Shown piece after piece: positions 19,997 through 27,441 of a stretch of DNA of 37,490 nt. Source of the stretch: Pseudomonadota bacterium (GTDB taxonomy: Bacteria; Pseudomonadota; Gammaproteobacteria; Burkholderiales; SG8-39); contig JAPLRD010000147.1 of the NCBI GenBank assembly GCA_026399375.1, positions 1-37,490 of the forward strand, written 5' to 3'. How positions within the stretch are numbered: position 1 is the first letter of the stretch; every line of letters starts with the position of its first letter. Below the pieces are notes generated by a model that saw only the letters and a list, made by a program, of their open reading frames with translations, did no database searches and had not been told where the DNA came from. The position numbers and the translations under genes were made by a program.

Positions 19997-20937
19997 CGCG
20001 CTGTTTCCCTCTGCTGCAGATCAGCTCTTAACGTCGCGAGATCGATGCCAAGGCGTTGCAACTCGCCCGGTGCGCACATCGGAAAATCCTGCCGCAGGCG
20101 CGAATCGAAATACGACTGGGACACGCCGCGCGCGAGATTGCGGATGCGGCCGATGTAGGCGGCGCGTTCGGTGACCGAGATCGCGCCGCGCGCATCGAGC
20201 AGGTTGAAAGTATGCGCCGCCTTGAGCACCATTTCGTAGCCCGGCAGCGCGAGCTGGGCCTCGATCAGGCGTTTCGCCTCGATTTCGTAGTCGTTGAAAT
20301 GGCGGAACAGCATCTCGGCATTGGAATGCTCGAAGTTGTAGGTCGATTGTTCGACCTCGTTCTGGTGATAGACGTCGCGGTAGGTCACCCCGGGGGTCCA
20401 TACCAGGTCGAACACGTTCTTCACGTCCTGCAGATACATTGCGAGACGCTCGATGCCGTAGGTGATTTCCCCGGTGATGGGCTTGCAGTTGATGCCCCCG
20501 ACCTGCTGGAAGTAGGTGAACTGCGTCACCTCCATGCCGTTCAGCCACACCTCCCAGCCCAGGCCCCATGCACCCAGGGTCGGATTTTCCCAGTCGTCCT
20601 CGACGAAGCGGATGTCGTGCGCCTTGGGATCGACGCCCAGCGCCTCAAGCGAGCCGATGTAGAGTTCGAGTATGTCCGGCGGCGAAGGCTTGAGCACCAC
20701 CTGATACTGATAATAGTGCTGCAGGCGGTTCGGATTGTCGCCGTAGCGGCCGTCCTTGGGGCGGCGCGAGGGCTGGACGTAAGCCGCGCGCCAGGGTTCG
20801 GGGCCGAGCGCGCGCAGAAAAGTCGCTGTGTGCGATGTGCCGGCACCGACTTCCATGTCGTAGGGCTGCAATAACGCGCAGCCCTGGCGATCCCAGTAGG
20901 ATTGCAGCCTGAGGATGAGTTCCTGGAAAGTGGGCAC
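19993..20937 (-). CDS. glyQ: Glycyl-tRNA synthetase alpha subunit
   Basis: GlyQ is the catalytic subunit that activates glycine and charges tRNA-Gly. The 314-residue protein includes [56 protein letters not shown] and [19 protein letters not shown], all strongly conserved in bacterial GlyQ. The frame is open far upstream (to 21225), but family similarity starts at PTFQELI, so the GTG at 20937 is taken as the start. It has no strong ribosome site. A TAAAAT -10-like box lies about 25 bases upstream (20963-20968, minus strand). It is the first gene of the run down to gloA and is divergent from the DUF1857 gene. Confidence 0.95.
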   Translation of the reverse strand: MPTFQELILRLQSYWDRQGCALLQPYDMEVGAGTSHTATFLRALGPEPWRAAYVQPSRRPKDGRYGDNPNRLQHYYQYQVVLKPSPPDILELYIGSLEALGVDPKAHDIRFVEDDWENPTLGAWGLGWEVWLNGMEVTQFTYFQQVGGINCKPITGEITYGIERLAMYLQDVKNVFDLVWTPGVTYRDVYHQNEVEQSTYNFEHSNAEMLFRHFNDYEIEAKRLIEAQLALPGYEMVLKAAHTFNLLDARGAISVTERAAYIGRIRNLARGVSQSYFDSRLRQDFPMCAPGELQRLGIDLATLRADLQQRETAR

Positions 20938-21042
20938 GGTGCTGGGCGCTGGTAAAGCCGCAATTTTACAGGCTTTCCGCACTGCGAGAAACCGAATGCG
21001 GCGATCTTCCTGTTCCTGCGCTGCAAGTGATATAAGGGCGGA

Positions 21043-21510
21043 ATGAAATTTGCCCATCTGGTCCAGATCAACGATCCGCGCTATCCCTTGATCGAACCGC
21101 TGTCGCGCGAGCAGTTGTGGCGCGGGCTGGTCTTGCGCGCCGAAAACCCCCTGTTGTTCGTGCTCGCGCTGGATGCGTTCGAGAGCGTAAGAAGCGGCGA
21201 AAATGCGATCGCGCGGGAACTGCATTTCGGCAAGCTGACATTGCGTGACCGGGTCGAATTCGATCCGATGGACAAGGTGCGCTACGAGATCGAGGCGACG
21301 AGGGATTCACCGGCCGCCACGCTGGCAATGACCATAGAGGAACCGGAGGCGAACCAGTTGTTCGTGCGCTTCGAGTACGAAACGCGGCAGGGCGGGGCGG
21401 GTGCGCCGCTGGACGATTTCTACGACAGCTTCGCCAAGCAGGCCTACGTCGAAGCCGACATCGATACCATTGCCACCATACGCCGGCTGGCGCTGGAATT
21501 CGCCCTATAG
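21043..21510 (+). CDS. DUF1857 / SRPBCC-fold protein
   Basis: The 155-residue protein resembles the DUF1857 (AtaL-like) branch of the START/SRPBCC helix-grip fold. It begins [12 protein letters not shown], followed by [16 protein letters not shown], and ends with the long helix [20 protein letters not shown]. Members bind small hydrophobic ligands; a precise function is not known. No signal peptide is visible. A ribosome-like GGGCGGA precedes the ATG. It is divergent from glyQ across 105 bases and convergent with the diguanylate cyclase gene. Family call rests on fold-level similarity and is moderately sure. Confidence 0.72.
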   Translation: MKFAHLVQINDPRYPLIEPLSREQLWRGLVLRAENPLLFVLALDAFESVRSGENAIARELHFGKLTLRDRVEFDPMDKVRYEIEATRDSPAATLAMTIEEPEANQLFVRFEYETRQGGAGAPLDDFYDSFAKQAYVEADIDTIATIRRLALEFAL

Positions 21511-21528
21511 GAAGCGCGGCGCGGGACT

Positions 21529-22584
21529 TCAGGCCGCGAATTTCACCACGCGGTTGCGGCCCTGTTCCTTGGCCATGTACATGGCCCGGTCGGCGCGCGC
21601 CTGGACCGCGTCGACGCTGCGGCCGTCCTCGGGGTAGCACGCGACGCCGATGCTGACGCTGGTTTCGATGCGCTTGCCTTCGAACTCCAGCGGCGCGGTG
21701 GCGATCGCCCTGGCGATGCGTTCCGCGACCTCCTTCGCCATGTCGACCGGGGTTTCCGGCAGCAAGGCCACGAACTCGTCCCCGCCGTAGCGCGCCAGCA
21801 CGTCGGTATTGCGCAACTCCGTCTCGATGCATTTCGCCACCATCTTCAGCAGGCGGTTTCCGCTTTCGTGTCCATGCAGGTCGTTGACCGCCTTGAGGTT
21901 GTCCGAATCGATCATCAGCAGGCTGGCGGGGCGGTTGTAGCGCATTGCCTGTCCGAATAGGCGGTCGGCGATGATGCTGAAACCGCGCATGTTGTAGAGT
22001 CCGGTGAGATCGTCCGTTTCCGACAGCAGCCGCGCCTTGTTCAAGCCGAAGCGGATGTCGGTGGAAAACATGGTGGTGATATAGGCGACCAGCAGCATGG
22101 GTGCAAGCTGCGCCACCAGGCTTCCGATATAGGCGAGCGACAGCATTTCGCGGGCGGACGAGTTTTCGCCGAGCAGAATGAAGCAGGCGGCAATCATCGC
22201 CATTTCCAGCATGGTGGTGAGCTTGCCCAGCGCGAGCGCGCTGGTGATGATGACCAGCAGATAGGCGTTGACCAGGGGGCTCGCGAGCTTGCCCGTGTAC
22301 CACAGCACCCAGGTGATGAACACGACCATCACGAAGGTCTCGATGGCGATCTTCCAGCGCGATTCCGTCTTGTAGAAATTGGCGTAGCGAAAGCCGAGGA
22401 CGAACGCGCCGAAGAAGAACAATCCCGCGGAAATGGCCGCCTTGTCCTCGGCGGCGGGCCCTTCGAACACCTGGTAAAGCAACACCAGGATCAGGAGCAG
22501 CCACTCGATTTCGGCGACAGTGCGCGAAATCCCGCGCAGCTCCTCCTGCTCGATGCTTAGCGATTCTGCAGGCTTTGTATTCAC
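21529..22584 (-). CDS. Membrane-anchored GGDEF diguanylate cyclase
   Basis: The enzyme makes cyclic di-GMP from two GTP. The N-terminal 175 residues hold about six hydrophobic helices (near 27-41, 47-66, 80-98, 105-120, 123-139 and 150-172) that resemble no named sensor I can identify. The GGDEF domain follows: DDLTGLYNMRGF (191-202), active-site RYGGDEF (GGDEF at 267-271) and a C-terminal SIGVACYPEDG block. The inhibitory I-site RNTD (258-261) is intact five residues before GGDEF, so product inhibition is expected. The start is a GTG at 22584 preceded by AGAAGGGAACGC; an upstream frame to 22782 lacks a ribosome site. A perfect -10 box lies upstream. It stands alone, with no phosphodiesterase nearby. 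Confidence 0.9.
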   Translation of the reverse strand: MNTKPAESLSIEQEELRGISRTVAEIEWLLLILVLLYQVFEGPAAEDKAAISAGLFFFGAFVLGFRYANFYKTESRWKIAIETFVMVVFITWVLWYTGKLASPLVNAYLLVIITSALALGKLTTMLEMAMIAACFILLGENSSAREMLSLAYIGSLVAQLAPMLLVAYITTMFSTDIRFGLNKARLLSETDDLTGLYNMRGFSIIADRLFGQAMRYNRPASLLMIDSDNLKAVNDLHGHESGNRLLKMVAKCIETELRNTDVLARYGGDEFVALLPETPVDMAKEVAERIARAIATAPLEFEGKRIETSVSIGVACYPEDGRSVDAVQARADRAMYMAKEQGRNRVVKFAA

Positions 22585-22639
22585 GCGTTCCCTTCTGACG
22601 TGGGCAAGTTGCGGCCGCGGCATGCGCCGAAGCACGCGC

Positions 22640-22670
22640 ATTATACCTTGGCAGTAAGTGCTCATTGCAA
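22640..22670 (-). promoter_or_regulatory. Candidate sigma70 promoter for the diguanylate cyclase gene
   Basis: On the minus strand a perfect TATAAT (22645-22640) is preceded 19 bases upstream by TTGCAA (22670-22665, 4 of 6 matches to TTGACA). The predicted transcript starts about 48 bases before the GTG at 22584 and would include the AAGGGA ribosome site, which agrees with that start choice. Spacing is slightly long. Confidence 0.5.
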
Positions 22671-22853
22671 AGCGAAGGGACGCATTTCCTCGTGCCTTGC
22701 CTATTGCAGGGTTCATTTCGGCAAGTCTGAAATGGCCCTCAAGCTCGCGTCCGCAGGTCCAGTGCAAGTCGCGTGCATGCACCGCGGCGGTGCAACTCCG
22801 GCATCCGGCGTATTGCGCTATGATGCAAACAAGCCGATTGAAGCGGAAAGTTC

Positions 22854-23240
22854 ATGGAAACCTATCTGATCTGGCTCGCCGCCGGATTCGCGCTGGTCAT
22901 CGCCGAGTTGGTCACGGGAACCTTTTTTCTGCTGGTTCTGGGCGTCGCCGCGTTCGCGGGTTCGGCCACCGCCTGGTTCGGCCTCGGGTTCTGGGTGGAG
23001 GCGATGTGCGCGGCGACAGTCGCGGTCGCCGGCGTGTTCTGGGTGCGGCAGCGGCGCAAGGCGAGTCCGCAGGCCGACATGGCCTCGCTGGACGTGGGGC
23101 AGACCGTCACCTTCGATGCCTGGGCGAGCCGGGAGCAGGGCGTGGCGCGCGTGACGTATCGCAATACGCAGTGGGATGCCGCGGTCGAAGACGAGCGCGA
23201 TATCGAGCGCGCGCTCAAGGTCGCAAAGAGAAAGCCCTGA
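22854..23240 (+). CDS. NfeD-family membrane protein (short form)
   Basis: This 128-residue protein is a short NfeD. Two to three membrane helices (about 5-60, starting METYLIWLAAGFALVIAELV) are followed by a basic linker and a C-terminal OB-like beta-barrel (about 75-120, MASLDVGQTVTFDAW). Short NfeD proteins occur beside slipin/stomatin genes, as in the E. coli ybbJ-qmcA pair, and are thought to assemble with them in membrane microdomains. The slipin gene follows 70 bases later in the same direction. It lacks the ClpP-like serine protease domain of long NfeD proteins. Confidence 0.85.
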   Translation: METYLIWLAAGFALVIAELVTGTFFLLVLGVAAFAGSATAWFGLGFWVEAMCAATVAVAGVFWVRQRRKASPQADMASLDVGQTVTFDAWASREQGVARVTYRNTQWDAAVEDERDIERALKVAKRKP

Positions 23241-23310
23241 GCCGATGCAAGCCCCCGTGCGCCTGCCCCGGATTCCAGGGTCCTTAAACGAATGGCAAGG
23301 GAGAATACCC

Positions 23311-24306
23311 ATGTTCCCGAAATTCATCGCCGTCCTGATCGCCACCATCGTCGTCTCACAGTTCCAGGAGACGCGCGGATTCACCATCCCGTTTTTCATT
23401 CTCGCCGTGGCGATCGTGTTCGTCATCGAAGGCGTGCGCGTGGTGCCGCAGCAAAGCGCCTGGGTGATCGAGCGCCTGGGAAAGTTCCACGCCATCCTGC
23501 AGCCGGGGCTGAACGTCATCGTGCCTTTCGTCGACCGCGTCGCCTACACGCATTCGCTGAAGGAAGTGCCGCTGGACGTGCCGGAGCAGGTGTGCATCAG
23601 CCGCGACAACACGCAGCTGTCGGTGGACGGCGTCATCTACTTTCAGGTGACCGACCCGCGCCTCGCGTCCTACGGTTCGTCCAATTACATCGCCGCGATT
23701 ACCCAACTCGCGCAGACCGCGCTGCGGAGCGAGATCGGCAAAATGGAACTGGACAAGACTTTCGAGAGCCGCGACGAAATGAACCGCCAGGTAGTGTCGG
23801 TGCTGGACGAGGCCGGCCGCTCCTGGGGCGTGAAGGTGCTGCGCTCCGAGATCAAGAACATCACCCCGCCGGCAACCATCCTGCGCGCGATGCAGGCGCA
23901 GATCACGGCCGAGCGCGAGAAGCGCGCGCTGATCGCCAAGTCCGAGGGGCAGAAGCAGCAGGAGATCAACATCGCCGAGGGCGAAAAGCAGGCGGCCATC
24001 CTGAAATCCGAGGGCGCCAAGGCCGCGGTAATCAACAAGGCCGAGGGCGACGCCACCTCGATCCGGCTGATCGCCCAGGCGACCGCCGCCGCCGTGACCG
24101 CCGTGGCGGAGTCGCTCGCCAAGGAAGGCGGACAGCAGGCGGCGAACCTGAAAGTCGCCGAGCAGTACGTGAACGCCTTCGCCTATCTGGCCAAGACCAA
24201 CAACACGCTGATCGTGCCGGCCAACATGGGCGACATGGCTACCTTGATTACATCGGCCATGACCATGCTCGATCGGACCAAAGCGGCTCAGACCAAACCC
24301 GCCTGA
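23311..24306 (+). CDS. Slipin / stomatin-family SPFH protein (QmcA-like)
   Basis: SPFH proteins form large membrane-associated ring or cage assemblies implicated in quality control. From the ATG at 23311 (ribosome site AAGGGAG) the product is 331 residues: an N-terminal membrane segment (about 4-42), then the SPFH/band-7 domain (about 43-205, including VVPQQSAWVIERLGKF and SLKEVPLDVPEQ). A long Glu/Lys/Ala-rich coiled coil follows (about 205-290, repeated EGEKQAAI/EGAKAAVI units), then a hydrophobic C-terminal segment. An in-frame ATG at 23176 inside the NfeD gene was rejected because it adds unrelated residues. Pairing with NfeD supports a QmcA-type role. Confidence 0.9.
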   Translation: MFPKFIAVLIATIVVSQFQETRGFTIPFFILAVAIVFVIEGVRVVPQQSAWVIERLGKFHAILQPGLNVIVPFVDRVAYTHSLKEVPLDVPEQVCISRDNTQLSVDGVIYFQVTDPRLASYGSSNYIAAITQLAQTALRSEIGKMELDKTFESRDEMNRQVVSVLDEAGRSWGVKVLRSEIKNITPPATILRAMQAQITAEREKRALIAKSEGQKQQEINIAEGEKQAAILKSEGAKAAVINKAEGDATSIRLIAQATAAAVTAVAESLAKEGGQQAANLKVAEQYVNAFAYLAKTNNTLIVPANMGDMATLITSAMTMLDRTKAAQTKPA

Positions 24307-24329
24307 CCTGGCGTCGCTCCTGAACTGCG

Positions 24330-25517
24330 TTAGCGGGCCGGGAGGGCACGCTCGGCGCGCAGCGCCAGTTGGCCGAACAGCGTGCCCAGCGCCGCCGCGG
24401 CGAGCAGCACGCCCAGTGCGGCTTCCCAATTTCCTGCTGCGGATACGACGGCCGCGACCAGGGGCGGGCCGACGAAAGGCCCCAGTTGGGCGACCTGCAC
24501 GATCAGTCCCTGAATGCTGCTGATCTGGCTGGACTCGCGTGCATACAGTTGCCCTCCCGAGAGCGTCGAGGCCGGGATCATGCCTCCGGCGAGCATGAAG
24601 ACGATGCACAGGGCAAAGCGCAGCGCGTCCGCCAGCGCGGTGCTGAATATGCCGCAGCTGCACGCCGCCATGAGCAGGAAGGCGAAGCTGATCACATGTC
24701 CGCGCGGCGCGGCGCGATGCATCAGCCAGCCGCCGAGCAGATTGCCGCCGGCGTTGAAGCCGATGAGCAGCGCCGTCAGAGTGGCCGCGTCCGCGATGGA
24801 GGCGCCACGTTCCTGCATCAGGAACGTAGGCAGCCACACCGCCAGGGCGTAATACATCAGCGAATAGCAGGCAAAGCCCATTGCGAGCCACCACGGGCCG
24901 CGCTGGCGTAGCGCCCGCAGGTTGCTCGCGATCCCGGGCGCCGATGCGGGTGCGGTGCGGTAGCTCGCGCGGGAGCGCCACAGGGCGACGGCGCAGACCA
25001 GCGTCAGCAGCACGATGGCGAGCCACAAACCGCGCCAACCGATTGCCCCTAGCAGGTAGGGGCTCGCCAGGATGGTCAGGCCGGAACCGAAAGGCAGGTA
25101 GCTTGCCCACAGTCCCAGCGTCAGATTGCGCTCGCGCGGCGCGCAGGCGGCCACGATCAGGGCCGGCGCCGATACGGAGATGGCGATGAAGCCGCCGCCT
25201 TCGAGTAGGCGTGATGCAAACAGCAGCCCCGGGCCTTGCGCCGCCGCACCCAGCGTTCCGCCGAGCAGCATGGTGGCGAGGCCCGCGCCGCAAAATCGCA
25301 GCGCGCCGTAACGGCCGGCAAGCACCCCAACGAAGGCGGCGGTGCACACTGCGAGGGTGTTGAAAATGGAGTTCACCCAGCCGGCTGCGACGAGCGACAG
25401 GCCGAATTCTTCGCGCAGCAGCGGGATCGCCGGCGGCAGTTTGCCGACGTAAGCGGCGGCGATCACGCCGGCGGCGATGGCGGCCCACACCGCCGGCCAA
25501 TGCGTGCGCGTCAGCAC
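24330..25517 (-). CDS. Major facilitator superfamily transporter
   Basis: The 395-residue protein has about twelve hydrophobic helices and the MFS layout of two six-helix halves. The loop after helix 2 contains GVLAGRYGALRF, a degenerate form of the MFS motif A (GxLaDrxGrr). It resembles the CynX/NimT-like small-anion and drug group only loosely, and the substrate cannot be assigned. The start is a GTG at 25517; an ATG a few bases upstream is out of frame and quickly terminated. It is convergent with the slipin gene (23-base gap) and divergent from the dehydratase homologue at 25808, with which it may share regulation or substrate. Confidence 0.85.
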   Translation of the reverse strand: MLTRTHWPAVWAAIAAGVIAAAYVGKLPPAIPLLREEFGLSLVAAGWVNSIFNTLAVCTAAFVGVLAGRYGALRFCGAGLATMLLGGTLGAAAQGPGLLFASRLLEGGGFIAISVSAPALIVAACAPRERNLTLGLWASYLPFGSGLTILASPYLLGAIGWRGLWLAIVLLTLVCAVALWRSRASYRTAPASAPGIASNLRALRQRGPWWLAMGFACYSLMYYALAVWLPTFLMQERGASIADAATLTALLIGFNAGGNLLGGWLMHRAAPRGHVISFAFLLMAACSCGIFSTALADALRFALCIVFMLAGGMIPASTLSGGQLYARESSQISSIQGLIVQVAQLGPFVGPPLVAAVVSAAGNWEAALGVLLAAAALGTLFGQLALRAERALPAR

Positions 25518-25807
25518 GGCCGCGCGCGCCCCTTCATCAGTTCAGGCACCTGGCTTGGCGACCGTGTTGCCGGTGCAAGAAAGACATGCCCGGCGCAGTT
25601 GGGTTCGACATCCTATTCCTTTGAATCGGTGGATATATTGAAACAGTCCCGGAAGGAGGCGCGCCGGTTCTCCCGCGCCAGGCGCGGGGCGCGGCACCTT
25701 GTCGCAGGTCAAATTGCGCCGCCAGGCCAAAGCGTACACTAGGCATGACGTCTAGCCGCCAAGGCTAACCCGAATCATATCAACAGTCCTTTCCCGGAGA
25801 GACAACC
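25518..25807. other. Divergent intergenic region between MFS gene and AbfD-like gene
   Basis: These 290 bases separate two divergent genes. For the plus-strand gene there is a clear ribosome site (CCGGAGAGACAACC before the ATG at 25808). A possible -10 box TACACT (25735-25740) has only a poorly spaced TTGCGC at 25714-25719. No strong palindrome, small gene or RNA element was found. The ribosome site is sound; the promoter elements are speculative. Confidence 0.35.
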
Positions 25808-27373
25808 ATGGCCATGATGAACGCACAGCAATACCGCGACAGCCTCGCCAAACGCAAGCCGCTGAAGGTCTACCTGGATGGCGAACTGCTAGCCAAGCCG
25901 CTCGAGCATCCCTACATCAGGACTTCCATGAACACGGTGGCGCTGACCTACGAAATGGCGCACGACCCTGAGCACAGGCAGGTCATGACGGCGAAGTCCG
26001 CGCTCACCGGCGAGACCATCAACCGCTTCTGCCACTTGCACCAGAGCACCGACGACCTCATCGACAAGGTGCGCATGCAGCGCCTGCTCGGACAGCGCTG
26101 CGGCACCTGCTTCCAGCGCTGCGTCGGCCTTGATGCGCTGAACGCCATGTTCGCGACCACTTTCGACATGGACAAGAAACTCGGCACCGGCTACCACGCG
26201 CGCTTCAGGAAATTCGCCGTCGCCATGGAGCAGAACGACTGGATCGTCGACGGAGCCATGACCGATGTCAAGGGCGACCGCGCGAAGCGCCCGGCGGAGC
26301 AGAAGGACAAGGACATGTTCCTGCGCGTGGTCGAGAGGCGCGCTGGCGGCGTGGTCATCCGCGGCGCCAAGGCGCACCAGACAGGATCGGTGAATTCGCA
26401 CATGGTGCTGGTGATGCCCACCCAGTCGCTGAAGGCGGACGAAAGGGATTACGCCATCGCCTGCGCGCTGCCATCGGACTCGGAGGGCATCACCTACATC
26501 TACGGCCGCCAGTCCTGCGACGAACGCAAGCTAGGCGGCGGCGAGGCGTCCGACATCGATTCGGGCAGTTCGACCTACGGCGGCCAGGAATCGCTGATGG
26601 TTTTCGACGACGTGTTCGTGCCCGACGACATGATATTCATGAACGGCGAAACCGAATTCGCCGGCCTGCTGGTCGACCTGTTCGCGAGCTATCACCGCCA
26701 GAGCTACGGCGGCTGCAAAGTCGGCAACGGCGACGTGGCCATCGGCGCCGCCGCGTCGATTGCCGAATACAACGGCGTGGCCAAGGCGTCGCACATCAAG
26801 GACAAGATCATCGAGATGAACCATCTCAATGAAACCCTGTTCGCCTGCGGCATCGCCTGTTCGGCCAACGGCAAGAAGCTGCCCTCGGGCAATTTCTTCG
26901 TCGATCCGCTTCTGGCCAATGTGTGCAAGCAGAACGTGACCCGCATGCCCTACGAAATCGCGCGCATTCTGCAGGACATCGCCGGCGGCCTCATGGTCAC
27001 ACTGCCCTCGGCCAAGGACTGGCTCAATCCGCAGACGGCCGCAATATTGAAGAAGTACCTCGCCGGCGCGGAAGGCATGAGCACCTACGAGCGCATCCGC
27101 ATGCTGCGCCTGATCGAGAACCTCACCATGGGGCGCGGCGCCGTGGCCTACCTCACCGAGTCCATGCACGGCGCGGGCTCGCCGCAGGCGCAGCGCGTGC
27201 TCATCAGCCGCCTGGCCAACGTCGAAGAAAAGAAGGTGTATGCGAAGAGCCTCGCCCTCAACAACAGCCTGGAGACGGTGGAGGCGGCGATACGCATGGG
27301 GTTGAAAAAGGCGCGCGCCCCGGTGAAGGAGAAATCGGTGGCGTCGTCCCCGGAGCTTGCGCCAGCGAAATAA
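25808..27373 (+). CDS. 4-hydroxybutyryl-CoA dehydratase-like enzyme (FAD, [4Fe-4S], HpaB fold)
   Basis: The 521-residue protein belongs to the 4-hydroxyphenylacetate 3-hydroxylase (HpaB) fold, and within it to the branch of 4-hydroxybutyryl-CoA dehydratase/vinylacetyl-CoA isomerase (AbfD). In clostridial AbfD an unusual [4Fe-4S] cluster is held by Cys99, Cys103, His292 and Cys299. Here Cys101 and Cys105 (GTCFQRCVG) and His296 and Cys303 (YHRQSYGGCKVG) match with identical spacing; adjacent Lys304 corresponds to Lys300. Glu261 (GGQES) and Glu451 (YLTESMHG) also align with active-site acids. Plain HpaB oxygenases lack this cluster. The exact acyl-CoA substrate is uncertain. It is monocistronic, divergent from an MFS gene and convergent with the TRAP operon, and it is notable beside oxygen-dependent HemF. 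Confidence 0.85.
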   Translation: MAMMNAQQYRDSLAKRKPLKVYLDGELLAKPLEHPYIRTSMNTVALTYEMAHDPEHRQVMTAKSALTGETINRFCHLHQSTDDLIDKVRMQRLLGQRCGTCFQRCVGLDALNAMFATTFDMDKKLGTGYHARFRKFAVAMEQNDWIVDGAMTDVKGDRAKRPAEQKDKDMFLRVVERRAGGVVIRGAKAHQTGSVNSHMVLVMPTQSLKADERDYAIACALPSDSEGITYIYGRQSCDERKLGGGEASDIDSGSSTYGGQESLMVFDDVFVPDDMIFMNGETEFAGLLVDLFASYHRQSYGGCKVGNGDVAIGAAASIAEYNGVAKASHIKDKIIEMNHLNETLFACGIACSANGKKLPSGNFFVDPLLANVCKQNVTRMPYEIARILQDIAGGLMVTLPSAKDWLNPQTAAILKKYLAGAEGMSTYERIRMLRLIENLTMGRGAVAYLTESMHGAGSPQAQRVLISRLANVEEKKVYAKSLALNNSLETVEAAIRMGLKKARAPVKEKSVASSPELAPAK

Positions 27374-27441
27374 GGTTTCCCGTCGGCAGGTCGCGGCTAA
27401 TCCCCTGGAGATGTCCGACGCCGGAGGCTATGGCGAGGACT

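Noticed and set aside
21030-21036. TATAAG box just before the DUF1857 gene
   Set aside because: It ends only a few bases before the ATG, which would give a leaderless transcript, and no -35 box fits; the region is better read as the ribosome-binding stretch.
20938-21225. N-terminal extension of GlyQ
   Set aside because: GlyQ similarity begins at the GTG at 20937; the upstream frame overlaps the divergent DUF1857 gene.
23356-25500. 714-codon minus-strand frame covering the slipin and MFS genes
   Set aside because: It overlaps two real genes in other frames and has no recognisable domain or ribosome site.
27374-27441. Possible terminator between the AbfD-like gene and the TRAP permease gene
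   Set aside because: Only a five-base inverted match (GTCGG/CCGAC) with a long loop and no T-run was found.
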